A stretch of DNA of 64,000 bases from assembly GCA_947164605.1 (NCBI GenBank), contig CAMUXE010000012.1, positions 1 to 64,000 of the forward strand, written 5' to 3'. Below the pieces are notes generated by a model. It was not told where the DNA came from and ran no database searches. It worked only from the letters and a program-made list of their open reading frames with translations. Below are positions 53,236 to 61,829 of this stretch, in pieces. The DNA is from an uncultured Lachnospiraceae bacterium. Its GTDB lineage: Bacteria; Bacillota; Clostridia; Lachnospirales; Lachnospiraceae. How positions within the stretch are numbered: the stretch's first letter is position 1; the number at the start of each line of letters is the position of its first letter. The position numbers were made by a program, and so were the translations under genes.

Positions 53236-53472
53236 ACAAGAAGTACGGAAAGACTTGGTTCCTAGGGTGTTCGACAGCCTGTGTATTTTGATCCTACATA
53301 ATTCCATTGGGACTCCTAATCTCCGTTTTGATGTCAGGCCTCCTTTGTCAGTGGAAGGCAGAGATTCGGATGCGGTAACCCACCTAGCTAAGCTAGGAGT
53401 CGGAAGAAGCAGGAACGGCATTGCCGGGAACCTTTTATAAAAGCCATGTGGGCATGACCACATGGCTTTTTT
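53236..53472 (+). ncRNA. ssrS: 6S RNA
   Basis: About 200 nt from a near-consensus promoter to a strong terminator, with no open frame. The ends close on each other: GGTTCC (53257-53262) with GGAACC (53427-53432). Next to the 5' arm is GGGTGTTCGACAGCC, matching the G-x-T-G-T-T-C-G-x-x-A-G-C block of 6S RNAs; opposite it is ACGGCATTGCCGGG, the matching G-G-C-A-T side. 6S RNA mimics an open promoter and sequesters the housekeeping sigma-RNA polymerase. SRP RNA and tmRNA were considered: the SRP GGAAGGAAGCAGC loop and the tmRNA TTCGACTCC ending are absent. Confidence 0.8.
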
Positions 53473-53474
53473 TT
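53439..53474 (+). terminator. Terminator of 6S RNA
   Basis: AAAGCCATGTGG / CCACATGGCTTT stem with a six-nt loop GCATGA, then eight T. Confidence 0.94.
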
Positions 53475-53562
53475 ATCCTCTTATGTTTTCATATCTTGGT
53501 TTTAGCCTTTTATGATTTTAAATCTTGTCTTTGTCCTCTTATTTTTTAAATCTTAGCTTTAT
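53475..53562. repeat. Degenerate T-rich tandem repeat, about 29-nt unit
   Basis: Three to four units of the pattern YCCTCTTAT-TTT-AAATCTT-CTTTG follow the 6S terminator up to the yihY stop: starts near 53475, 53505, 53536 and a partial at 53561. Seen from the minus strand it is a purine-rich tail downstream of yihY. No terminator for yihY is otherwise evident there. Confidence 0.5.
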
Positions 53563-53564
53563 CC

Positions 53565-54428
53565 TTATTTTTGCTTTTTGAGCTTTCTTTTTTCGTGAAA
53601 ATCAAGGAAGGGCTTTATTTCCCTCTTTATAAGAACTGAATTTAGCTCAGCTCCTAAGAAGACTATGTCTGTGCTGAAGAGAATCCAGAGCATGGCAAAA
53701 ATTTGGGTAGCCATACTGCCGTAAGTGTAGGAATAATCAGCAATCTTCTCAAAGAAGAAGGAGTAGAGATAGGTGAAGGCAACCATTGCTATAGTTGCCA
53801 AGATTGCACCGGGAAGCTCTAGAAAGATATTGCTTTTTCTGGCAGGAATGTAGGCATACATTAGGGCTAGAATTATAATTAGGATAGCGGGTATTATAAT
53901 CAGTTTCTTGCTCAAAATAGTAGTGAAGACAACCAGGCCTGTAGGGAAGTAGTTGGTCAAAAGCTTTGAAATCTTATTTCCGAAGACCATGAGAATCAGC
54001 GTTGCCAGCATGGTTATCATAAAGAGAAAGGTGTAGACCATGGACATAATCCTTTGTACAATCCATGCATGATTGGCGCTGGTGTCGTATATCAGGTTTA
54101 ATTCCTTAATGATAGCCATAAAGCCTGTGCCAGCAGCCCATATGGTACCGATGGCAGAGAAAGATATAATCGTGAAATTTGAATTCGAGTATATGTCTTC
54201 AATAATTGGCTGAACCAGATCCATAGCTGGATCGGGCAGAAAATCACTGAAGTAGGAAATCGCAGTCTGAGAGCTTATAGGCAGATATTTAATTAAGCTT
54301 ACTAGGACCAATAGAAAAGGGAAAAAACTTAAGACTAGATAAAAGGTAGACTGGGCAGCATAGCCAGCCAAATTATCGTCTGTGATTTTCTTGGCCAGTT
54401 TTTTTATAAAGATGATAAGTTTAATCAT
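53565..54428 (-). CDS. YihY/BrkB family membrane protein
   Basis: Protein of 287 residues, the only large gene on the minus strand between ftsZ and the HPr-like gene. About six membrane helices; the N-terminal DDNLAGYAAQSTFYLVLSFFPFLL is the family signature (A-A-x-x-x-x-F-x-L-x-x-x-x-P), and AAGTGFMAIIKELNLIYD and GSMATQIFAMLWILFSTDIVFLGAELN follow. The tail is short and very basic. Formerly called ribonuclease BN, now an inner-membrane protein of unknown transport function. It is divergent from scpA with a 139-nt gap. Confidence 0.9.
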   Translation of the reverse strand: MIKLIIFIKKLAKKITDDNLAGYAAQSTFYLVLSFFPFLLVLVSLIKYLPISSQTAISYFSDFLPDPAMDLVQPIIEDIYSNSNFTIISFSAIGTIWAAGTGFMAIIKELNLIYDTSANHAWIVQRIMSMVYTFLFMITMLATLILMVFGNKISKLLTNYFPTGLVVFTTILSKKLIIIPAILIIILALMYAYIPARKSNIFLELPGAILATIAMVAFTYLYSFFFEKIADYSYTYGSMATQIFAMLWILFSTDIVFLGAELNSVLIKREIKPFLDFHEKRKLKKQK

Positions 54429-54509
54429 ATATAACTCCGAAATTATGCATTTATAACTATAAAATAATATAAATCTTCATATATGTCAAAGTCAGGATTT
54501 TTCTCAACC

Positions 54510-54538
54510 TTGCATAATAAGTTATAATTGGTTACAAT
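54510..54538 (+). promoter_or_regulatory. scpA promoter
   Basis: TTGCAT (54510-54515), 17 nt, TACAAT (54533-54538), 29 nt before the scpA ATG. A TATAAT at 54523-54528 lies between but has no matching -35. Confidence 0.55.
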
Positions 54539-54567
54539 AAAACGTATATGTTTTTTGAGGTATATGT

Positions 54568-55359
54568 ATGGGTATTAATGTAAAACTTGAAGCATTTGAA
54601 GGGCCTATGGACCTCCTGCTTCACCTTATTGATAAAAACAAAGTAGATATCATGGATATTCCCATAGCCATAATTACTGAACAGTATATGGCTTACGTGG
54701 CCAGCATGGACAAGGAGGATCTCAATCTTGTGAGTGAGTTCCTTGTTATGGCATCAACCCTTTTGGACATCAAATCCAGAATGCTATTGCCTAAAGAGGT
54801 GGATGAGAATGGTCAGGAGATAGATCCGAGAGATGATCTGGTTCAGAGACTCTTGGAGTTTAAAATGTGTAAGTATATGGCCCAGGAATTAAAAGATAGG
54901 GCCATAGATGCGGATAAATCAATGTTTAGAGAAGCTAACATCCCTAAGGAAGTTGAGGCTTACAGGCCTCCTGTGGATGTAGAAGGTCTTTTTGACGGAA
55001 TGACTCTTGCCAAGCTCAATGCTATATTTACAGATGTAATGCGCAAGCAGGAGGACAGAAAAGATCCTATCCGTAGCCAGTTTGGCAAGATTACCAAAGA
55101 AGAAGTAAGCATGTCAGACAAGTTTGTAGATATGAAAGAGTATCTAAAAACACATGATAAGTTCTCTTTCAGGGAAGCTTTGGAAAAAAATAGGGACAAG
55201 TTGTCGGTTATAGTAACCTTTCTTGTTGTGCTTGAGCTTATGAAAACAGGCTTTTTAAGAGCAGAACAGGAGAGCCCTGAGTCTGATATCATATTCACAA
55301 GGCTTAGGGATGCTGAAGAATTAAATGATTTTGATGAGGGTGTTTTAGATGAAGCTTGA
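54568..55359 (+). CDS. scpA: Segregation and condensation protein A
   Basis: Protein of 263 residues. The N-terminal FEGPMDLLLHLIDKNKVDIMDI is the ScpA kleisin signature, followed by FLVMASTLLDIKSRMLLP and the C-terminal winged helix (VVLELMKTGFLRAEQESPESDI). It bridges the SMC heads with ScpB in the bacterial condensin. It ends with an 11-nt overlap with scpB. Confidence 0.96.
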   Translation: MGINVKLEAFEGPMDLLLHLIDKNKVDIMDIPIAIITEQYMAYVASMDKEDLNLVSEFLVMASTLLDIKSRMLLPKEVDENGQEIDPRDDLVQRLLEFKMCKYMAQELKDRAIDADKSMFREANIPKEVEAYRPPVDVEGLFDGMTLAKLNAIFTDVMRKQEDRKDPIRSQFGKITKEEVSMSDKFVDMKEYLKTHDKFSFREALEKNRDKLSVIVTFLVVLELMKTGFLRAEQESPESDIIFTRLRDAEELNDFDEGVLDEA

Positions 55360-55996
55360 TGAGATGGAAGCTGCAATTGAGGCTATACTCTTCACCATGG
55401 GAGGCTCTGTGGAAGTTGAGAGAATAGCTGCTGCGATAGAGCAGGACAAGGAAACAACAATAAAGATAGTTCATAACCTTATGGATAAATATGCTAGCAA
55501 TTTGAGAGGAATCAAGATAATTGAGCTTGATGGAGCCTTTCAGATGTGTACAAAGCCTGAGTACTATGAGCAGTTGATAAAGGTAGTGACAGTTCAGAGA
55601 CGCCAAGTCTTGACTGATGCCCTTTTAGAGACTCTCTCTATAATAGCTTACAAGCAGCCTTGCACCAGACTTGAGATTGAGAAAATCCGTGGAGTAAGCT
55701 CAGATAAGGCTGTGAGCAAGTTGGTTGAATATGGCTTGGTAGGCGAAATTGGCAGACTTGATGCTCCTGGAAGACCTATCCTTTTTGGCACAACTGAGGC
55801 CTTCTTAAGAACATTTGGCGTGACATCTCTTGATGAATTGCCTGTAATTAGTGAGGATTTGATGGAAGAGTTTAAAACTCAGGCTGAGATGGAGATTGAG
55901 CAGGAGGCCAGTGAGGCCGAGGCAGCGAATAGCTCAGATGAGTCAGATTCGGATGATTCTATGGACGAGGAATCTATATTCCATATTGACCTTTAG
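55349..55996 (+). CDS. scpB: Segregation and condensation protein B
   Basis: Protein of 215 residues with tandem winged helices: MEAAIEAILFTMGGSVEVER, then LLETLSIIAYKQPCTRLEIEKIRGVSSD and GRLDAPGRPILFGTTEAFLRTFG. These are standard ScpB blocks. The last 40 residues are an acidic Ser/Asp/Glu tail. It dimerises on ScpA. Its start overlaps scpA by 11 nt, so the two are translationally coupled. Confidence 0.96.
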   Translation: MKLDEMEAAIEAILFTMGGSVEVERIAAAIEQDKETTIKIVHNLMDKYASNLRGIKIIELDGAFQMCTKPEYYEQLIKVVTVQRRQVLTDALLETLSIIAYKQPCTRLEIEKIRGVSSDKAVSKLVEYGLVGEIGRLDAPGRPILFGTTEAFLRTFGVTSLDELPVISEDLMEEFKTQAEMEIEQEASEAEAANSSDESDSDDSMDEESIFHIDL

Positions 55997-56046
55997 AAGG
56001 TATAGATGGTACAGAAGTCATAGATGGTTTAGAAAGGAAGTTTCTT

Positions 56047-57495
56047 ATGGAAAGAAAAGATGCTTGGAACAAGTACGGGGACAATGCTAAGAAGAAAGTC
56101 TTTAGCTTTGCCGAAGATTATAGAGAATTTATCTCAAAGTGCAAGACTGAGAGGGAGTGCGTTAAGGAGGCCGTAGTTTTAGCCAGAAAAGCTGGCTTTA
56201 TAGACCTCAATGGTGCTATTGCCAAAAAGACTAAACTTAAGGCTGGAGACAAGGTCTATGCTGTAAATAAAGGAAAGGCTATCGCTCTTTTCACAATTGG
56301 TAAGGATAGCATTGAGGAGGGTATGAATATCCTCGGAGCCCATATTGATTCGCCAAGACTTGATATCAAGCAGAATCCTCTCTACGAGGACACAGGACTG
56401 GCCTTTCTTGACACCCATTATTATGGCGGAATTAAGAAGTATCAGTGGGTTACCTTGCCTATGGCTATTCATGGCCTTGTGTCATTGAAGAATGGTAAGA
56501 ATGTTGAAATTACAATAGGTGAGGACATGTCAGATCCTGTTGTCGGTGTATCTGATCTTCTCATTCACCTTGCCAGCAAGCAGATGGAAAAGAAGGGCTC
56601 AACAGTAGTTGAAGGAGAGGCCTTAAATGTACTTGTCGGCTCTATGCCAATCAAGAAAAAGGCTGACGCAAAGAAGGCTGACAAGGCAAATGATGGGGCT
56701 GACTCTAAGGACATGGCAATGAGAGAAGCAGTTAAGGCTAAAGTACTTGCAATCTTAAAGAAAAAGTACAATATAGAGGAGGAAGACTTCCTCTCAGCTG
56801 AGCTCTGCGTAGTTCCTGCTGGACCAGCCAGAGATTATGGTATAGATCAGTCCATGATTATGGGATATGGCCATGACGACAAGGTATGTGCATATCCATC
56901 ACTTATTGCCCAGCTTGAAGTGAAGGCTCCTAAGAGAACTAGTGTATGTATCCTGGTTGACAAGGAAGAGATTGGAAGTGTTGGCGCTACTGGCATGCAC
57001 TCAAAATTCTTCGAGAATACATGTGCAGAGGTAATTGCTCTGCTTGGCTCATACAGTGACCTTGCTTTGAGAAGAGCATTGTCCAACTCTAACATGTTAT
57101 CGAGTGATGTGTCTGCGGCCTATGATCCTAATTATCCTTCTGTGAGCGAGAAGAACAATAGCGCCTATTTTGGCGGTGGCTTGGTATTTAACAAGTACAC
57201 AGGAGCTAGAGGTAAGAGCGGCTCCAATGATGCATCAGCCGAGTATCTTGCGGCTGTCAGAAAGGTTATGGATGACGCAGACGTTGCTTTCCAGACATCT
57301 GAACTTGGTAAGGTAGATGCAGGCGGCGGTGGAACAATAGCCTATATCCTGGGAAATTACGGCATGAATGTTGTGGATTCAGGTGTGGCTGTGCAGAATA
57401 TGCACGCTCCATATGAGGTAATCAGCAAGGTTGACCTTTATGAGGCATATAAGGGCTATGTAGCCTTCTTAAAAAATGCAAAAAAGTTAGATTAA
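56047..57495 (+). CDS. M18 family aminopeptidase
   Basis: Protein of 482 residues. The di-zinc site is visible as His in LGAHIDSPRLDIK, the acidic DKEEIGSVGATGM and, near the end, a His in QNMHAPYEVISKVDL; DTHYYGGIKKYQWVTLPMAI is also typical of M18. A Lys-rich insertion lies at about residues 200-235. M18 enzymes remove acidic or neutral N-terminal residues from peptides in the cytoplasm. AAAGGAAG precedes the ATG; prmA follows after 15 nt. Confidence 0.93.
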   Translation: MERKDAWNKYGDNAKKKVFSFAEDYREFISKCKTERECVKEAVVLARKAGFIDLNGAIAKKTKLKAGDKVYAVNKGKAIALFTIGKDSIEEGMNILGAHIDSPRLDIKQNPLYEDTGLAFLDTHYYGGIKKYQWVTLPMAIHGLVSLKNGKNVEITIGEDMSDPVVGVSDLLIHLASKQMEKKGSTVVEGEALNVLVGSMPIKKKADAKKADKANDGADSKDMAMREAVKAKVLAILKKKYNIEEEDFLSAELCVVPAGPARDYGIDQSMIMGYGHDDKVCAYPSLIAQLEVKAPKRTSVCILVDKEEIGSVGATGMHSKFFENTCAEVIALLGSYSDLALRRALSNSNMLSSDVSAAYDPNYPSVSEKNNSAYFGGGLVFNKYTGARGKSGSNDASAEYLAAVRKVMDDADVAFQTSELGKVDAGGGGTIAYILGNYGMNVVDSGVAVQNMHAPYEVISKVDLYEAYKGYVAFLKNAKKLD

Positions 57496-57510
57496 TATTG
57501 GAGGAAAGCT

Positions 57511-58482
57511 ATGAAGTGGAGAAGATATACAATTAAGACTACTACTGAGGCTGTAGATATAATCAGCTCAGAGCTTGATGATCTCGGTATAGAGGGAATT
57601 GAGATAGAGGACAATGTTCAGCTTACTCAGGAAGAAGCTAAGACTATGTTTGTAGACTTCATTCCTGATCTTCCAGAGGATGATGGAACAGCCAAGGTCA
57701 GCTTTTACATAGAGTGTGAAGAGGGAAGCACATTTGAGGATGATGCCAAACTTATCAGCGATGTAAAGGATAGATTAAAGGAAATTAGTGCTTATACCAA
57801 TATAGGTGAGGGCACAATTAGCCAGTCTGAGACTGAGGATAAGGATTGGATCAATAACTGGAAGCAGTATTGGCACACTTTCTCAATCGGTGACTTATAT
57901 ATTAAGCCAACTTGGGAGGAAGTAACTGAGGAGATGAAGGGACATCCAGTTCTTTCAATTGACCCAGGTACAGCATTCGGAACTGGATCACACGAGACAA
58001 CAAGACTTGTAATCAAGCAGATTCAGAAGTATGTCAAGGAAGGCATGGAAGTACTTGACGTAGGTTGCGGCAGTGGAATTCTCTCTGTTGTAGCCCTTAA
58101 ATATGGCGCAAAACATGCATTTGGAACAGATTTGGACCCTAATGCTATAATTGCTTCTGAGGAAAATTCTGAGGTAAATGGTATAAAGCCAGAACAGTTC
58201 AAGGTTATTGAGGGCAATATTATTGATGATCCTAAGGTTCAGGAAGATGCAGGCTTTGAGAAGTATGACATAGTTGTTGCCAACATCTTAGCTGATGTAC
58301 TTGAACCTTTGTCTAAGGAAATTACTCAGCATATGAAAAAGGGAGCTTACTTCATTACTTCTGGAATTATTGACAGCAAGGAAGAGGAAGTTAAGGCAGT
58401 TTTCCTTGAGAACAGCCAGCTTGAAATCGTTGAGGTAAATCACGATGGAGAGTGGGTTAATGTGACTGCAAGAAAGATTTGA
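57511..58482 (+). CDS. prmA: Ribosomal protein L11 methyltransferase
   Basis: Protein of 323 residues. An N-terminal substrate-recognition ferredoxin-like domain (about 1-100) begins WRRYTIKTTTEAVDIIS. SAM-binding motifs are DPGTAFGTGSHETTRL, VLDVGCGSGILSVVALKYG and DIVVANILADVLEPL (N-I-L-A). These are the defining PrmA motifs. GGAGGAAAG is at the proper distance. rsmE follows 13 nt later, the conserved prmA-rsmE pair. Confidence 0.96.
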   Translation: MKWRRYTIKTTTEAVDIISSELDDLGIEGIEIEDNVQLTQEEAKTMFVDFIPDLPEDDGTAKVSFYIECEEGSTFEDDAKLISDVKDRLKEISAYTNIGEGTISQSETEDKDWINNWKQYWHTFSIGDLYIKPTWEEVTEEMKGHPVLSIDPGTAFGTGSHETTRLVIKQIQKYVKEGMEVLDVGCGSGILSVVALKYGAKHAFGTDLDPNAIIASEENSEVNGIKPEQFKVIEGNIIDDPKVQEDAGFEKYDIVVANILADVLEPLSKEITQHMKKGAYFITSGIIDSKEEEVKAVFLENSQLEIVEVNHDGEWVNVTARKI

Positions 58483-58495
58483 AAGTGAGGCCTAT

Positions 58496-59251
58496 ATGCA
58501 TCATTTTTTTGCAGAAGCAGGCAATATAGCTGAGGATTCCATTAGGATTGTCGGAGACGATGTCAATCACATCAAGAATGTTCTCAGAATGAAGGCTGGT
58601 GACGGGCTTATGGTCAGCAGTGGAGATAATCAGGATTATAATTGCCATATTGAAGAAATAAGTGATAGTTTTGTGGTCTGTCATATAGATTCTTTAAGGG
58701 AAAAATCAGGAGAGCTTTCAGGTCGAGTTCATCTCTATCAGGGTCTGCCCAAGGGAGATAAGATGGAGTTTATCATCCAAAAGATGGTTGAACTTGGCTG
58801 TGCATCTGTAGTGCCTGTTGCCATGAAAAGATCAGTGGTCAAGCTGGATGCCAAGAAGGCTGAAGCCAAAGTCAAAAGGTGGAATACAATTGCTGAGAGT
58901 GCAGCAGAGCAGTCAAAGCGAAGCCTTAAAATGCCAGTCAGAGATCTTATGTCCTTTAAAGAGGCAGTGCAGGATGCGGGCAAGTGTGATAAGATACTTG
59001 TGCCATATGAATGCGCAGAAGGAATGTCGAGGACAAAGACCATAATTGAGAGCTTAAAAACAGGACAGGACATTGCAGTATTTATAGGGCCAGAAGGCGG
59101 ATTTGACGAGAGCGAGATTGAAGCCCTAAGCCAGGCTGATGGCCAGATCATTACACTCGGAAATAGAATTTTGAGAACAGAGACAGCAGGTATGATGCTT
59201 ATGAGTGTCCTTATGTATTACTATGAGCTGTTGGATTTAAAAGAGGAATAA
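58496..59251 (+). CDS. rsmE: 16S rRNA m3U1498 methyltransferase RsmE
   Basis: Protein of 251 residues with a PUA-like N-terminus (DVNHIKNVLRMKAGDGLMV) and a SPOUT knot: FIIQKMVELGCASVVPV, FIGPEGGFDESEIEAL and LGNRILRTETAGMMLMSVL, the family hallmarks. It methylates N3 of U1498 in 16S rRNA. It lies between prmA and the cysteine desulfurase. Confidence 0.95.
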   Translation: MHHFFAEAGNIAEDSIRIVGDDVNHIKNVLRMKAGDGLMVSSGDNQDYNCHIEEISDSFVVCHIDSLREKSGELSGRVHLYQGLPKGDKMEFIIQKMVELGCASVVPVAMKRSVVKLDAKKAEAKVKRWNTIAESAAEQSKRSLKMPVRDLMSFKEAVQDAGKCDKILVPYECAEGMSRTKTIIESLKTGQDIAVFIGPEGGFDESEIEALSQADGQIITLGNRILRTETAGMMLMSVLMYYYELLDLKEE

Positions 59252-59254
59252 AGA

Positions 59255-60424
59255 ATGGAAGTGTATCTTGACAATGCTGCCACTACAAAGTGTGCAGACC
59301 AAGTAATTGATATAGTTGAAGAGGTTATGAGAAAGGATTATGGAAATCCTTCATCAAAGCATATGAAGGGCCTTGAGGCCGAGAGATATGTCAGAAATAG
59401 CGCTGAAATTATAGCTAAGAGTCTTAAGTGTAAGAGAGAAGAGATTCTCTTTACATCAGGAGGAACAGAGTCCAATAATACAGCCATAATAGGGGCTGCC
59501 ATGGCTAATAAGCGCGCTGGTAACCATCTTATAGTATCTGGTATTGAGCACAGTTCAGTAAAGGAACCCTTTAGATTCCTTGAGGAAAATGGATTCAGGG
59601 TTACCTACCTGCCAGTGAATTCCAATGGCACTGTTAAGCTAGATGCCTTGAAAGAGGCCCTCTGCGAGGATACAATACTTGTCTCTTGCATGTATGTAAA
59701 CAACGAGATTGGTACAATTGAGCCAGTTGAAGAGATTGGCAAGATTGTCAAAGAATATAATGAAAATATAATCTTTCATGTAGACGCTATTCAGGCCTAT
59801 GGTAAGATTAAGGTCATACCTAAGAATTTTAAGGCCGATCTCTTATCTGTAAGTGGCCACAAAATCAACGGACCTAAGGGGGTTGGTTTTCTCTACATTA
59901 AGGAAAAAACAAAGATAAATCCTTTGATTTTAGGCGGTGGACAGCAGAAGGGCATGCGCTCAGGCACGGACAATGTTCCGGGTATTGCAGGCCTTGGCAA
60001 GGCTGTAGAGCTTATCTACAATGACGAATTTGATAAGAGGATAGAAAATCTTTATCAAATTAGAAAATATATGATCGAGAGTCTTAAAAAGCTTGATGGT
60101 GTGACTATCAATGGTGTTATGCCTGAAGAAGAGGGAGCTGCAAGTGCGCCACATATAGTTAGTGCGAGCTTTGATAATATCAGGGCTGAGGTCTTACTCC
60201 ATGCCCTTGAAGATAAGTATATTTATGTATCTTCTGGCTCTGCCTGCTCATCAAACAGACCAGGCTTAAGCTCTACTCTTGAGGCAATCGGTCTCAGAAA
60301 AGATTTGCTTGACTCTACTATTAGGTTTAGCTTCTGTCTTGAGACAAGCAAGCAGGATGTCGATTATGCTATAGTTAGCATAAAAGCTCTCCTGCCAACC
60401 TTAAGAAGATTCGTAAGAAAGTAA
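59255..60424 (+). CDS. Cysteine desulfurase (NifS/IscS type)
   Basis: Protein of 389 residues. YLDNAATTKCADQVIDIVEE at the N-terminus, FTSGGTESNNTAIIGAA, the PLP Lys in SVSGHKINGPKGVGFLY and the active Cys in YVSSGSACSSNRPGLSSTL. Residues around the Cys are of the short group I loop. Adjacent to thiI, so it probably hands persulfide sulfur to ThiI for 4-thiouridine in tRNA (and perhaps thiamine), as in the NifZ-ThiI pair of Bacillus. Three 40-bp repeats separate the two genes. Confidence 0.95.
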   Translation: MEVYLDNAATTKCADQVIDIVEEVMRKDYGNPSSKHMKGLEAERYVRNSAEIIAKSLKCKREEILFTSGGTESNNTAIIGAAMANKRAGNHLIVSGIEHSSVKEPFRFLEENGFRVTYLPVNSNGTVKLDALKEALCEDTILVSCMYVNNEIGTIEPVEEIGKIVKEYNENIIFHVDAIQAYGKIKVIPKNFKADLLSVSGHKINGPKGVGFLYIKEKTKINPLILGGGQQKGMRSGTDNVPGIAGLGKAVELIYNDEFDKRIENLYQIRKYMIESLKKLDGVTINGVMPEEEGAASAPHIVSASFDNIRAEVLLHALEDKYIYVSSGSACSSNRPGLSSTLEAIGLRKDLLDSTIRFSFCLETSKQDVDYAIVSIKALLPTLRRFVRK

Positions 60425-60435
60425 GGGCGCAGACT

Positions 60436-60537
60436 CAGTAAATTAGCTGGAATTCATAGAATGTAGTAATGAAATCAGTAAATTAGCTGGAATTCACATG
60501 ATATAGTAATGAAAGCAGTAAATTAGCTGGAATTTAA
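60436..60537 (+). repeat. Tandem 40-bp repeat between cysteine desulfurase and thiI
   Basis: Copies begin CAGTAAATTAGCTGGAATT at 60436, 60476 and 60516 (exact period 40); the third is partial. The first 20 nt are identical in all three; the rest of copies one and two differ at about seven positions. Each full copy has an internal GAATTC. Confidence 0.9.
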
Positions 60538-60579
60538 TAAATTGGCAAGCTTTAATAAGAAATAGAAAAGGATAAGTAA

Positions 60580-61761
60580 ATGGATACAAAAGCATTTTTG
60601 ATTAAGTATGGCGAGATTGGCGTTAAGGGTAAGAACAGATACCTCTTTGAGGACGCACTCGTAAGACAGATAAGATTTGCCCTTAAAGATATTGATGGCA
60701 AGTTTGATGTCACAAAGGAAAGTGGCCGTATATATGCTACAGCCAGCGAAGAATTTGACTATGATGAGGCGCTTGAGGCCTTAAAGAGAGTTTTTGGTAT
60801 AGTTGGAATCTGCCCTCTTGTTCAGGTTGAGAATGAAGGCTACGAAGCTCTCACAAAGTCTGTATTGGACTACTTTGCAAAGAGATATACAGACAAGGAA
60901 GTATCTTTTAAGGTTGAATGCAGAAGAAGCGACAAGAGGTTTGAAAAGTCATCAATGGAGATGAATGCTGAATTGGGAGGCATGATTCTCGATGCATTTC
61001 CAAAGACAAGGGTTGATGTCCACAAGCCAGATGTCATCATTCATGTTGAGGTTAGAAAGAAGATTAATATCTTTTCTGAGATTATACCAGGACCTGGCGG
61101 TATGCCAGTTGGAACAGCTGGTAAGGCTATGCTTTTGCTCTCTGGTGGAATTGATAGCCCAGTTGCAGGCTATATGATTGCAAAGAGAGGCGTTCAAATT
61201 GAAGCTACATATTTCCATGCACCTCCATACACATCAGAGAGGGCAAAACAGAAGGTTGTAGACCTTGCAAGACTTGTATCTAAGTATGCAGGCCCAGTTA
61301 AGCTTCACATTGTAAACTTTACTGATATTCAGCTTGCTATATATGATAAGTGTCCACATGATGAGCTCACAATCATTATGAGAAGATACATGATGAAGAT
61401 TGCCGAGAAGATTGGTTACGATTCAGATTGTCAGGGCCTTATCACAGGTGAGAGTATAGGTCAGGTTGCCAGCCAGACTATGCAGAGTCTTTACTGTACT
61501 AATGAAGTGTGTACAATGCCAGTGTTTAGACCAGTTGTAGGCTTCGATAAACAGGAAATTATCGATTTGTCATATAAGATTGGAACATACGAGACATCAA
61601 TTCAGCCATTCGAGGATTGCTGCACAATATTTGTCGCAAAGCATCCAGTAACTAAGCCAAATCTCAACATTATCAAGAAGGATGAGAAGAAGCTTGATGG
61701 TGTCATTGATGAGCTTATGGAAAAAGCATTTGCCACAGTAGAGACTATTATTGTAGAGTAA
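60580..61761 (+). CDS. thiI: tRNA 4-thiouridine synthetase ThiI
   Basis: Protein of 393 residues, the short form without the rhodanese domain. It has an N-terminal ferredoxin-like/THUMP region (IKYGEIGVKGKNRYLFED, and the THUMP end DVIIHVEVRKKI) and a PP-loop SGGIDSPVAGYMIAKRG (about residues 188-204). LLLSGG and the C-terminal catalytic DCCTIFVAKHP segment with two cysteines are seen. It adenylates U8 of tRNA and inserts sulfur provided by the neighbouring desulfurase. AAAGGATAAG precedes the ATG. Confidence 0.95.
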   Translation: MDTKAFLIKYGEIGVKGKNRYLFEDALVRQIRFALKDIDGKFDVTKESGRIYATASEEFDYDEALEALKRVFGIVGICPLVQVENEGYEALTKSVLDYFAKRYTDKEVSFKVECRRSDKRFEKSSMEMNAELGGMILDAFPKTRVDVHKPDVIIHVEVRKKINIFSEIIPGPGGMPVGTAGKAMLLLSGGIDSPVAGYMIAKRGVQIEATYFHAPPYTSERAKQKVVDLARLVSKYAGPVKLHIVNFTDIQLAIYDKCPHDELTIIMRRYMMKIAEKIGYDSDCQGLITGESIGQVASQTMQSLYCTNEVCTMPVFRPVVGFDKQEIIDLSYKIGTYETSIQPFEDCCTIFVAKHPVTKPNLNIIKKDEKKLDGVIDELMEKAFATVETIIVE

Positions 61762-61778
61762 GTTGCTCTTGAAACTGC

Positions 61779-61811
61779 AAAAAAAGACCGGCCCCCAAAT
61801 AGGAGCCGGTC
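61779..61811 (-). terminator. Terminator of the HPr-like gene
   Basis: GACCGGC (61786-61792) / GCCGGTC (61805-61811). On the minus strand the stem is followed by seven T, 18 nt after the HPr-like stop; on the plus strand no T tract follows, so thiI is less well served. Confidence 0.85.
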
Positions 61812-61829
61812 ATAAATTTAATTCTAAAA

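Noticed and set aside
53236..53440. SRP RNA, RNase P RNA or tmRNA
   Set aside because: None of the characteristic loops or the tRNA-like end is present, whereas both sides of the 6S closing stem are.
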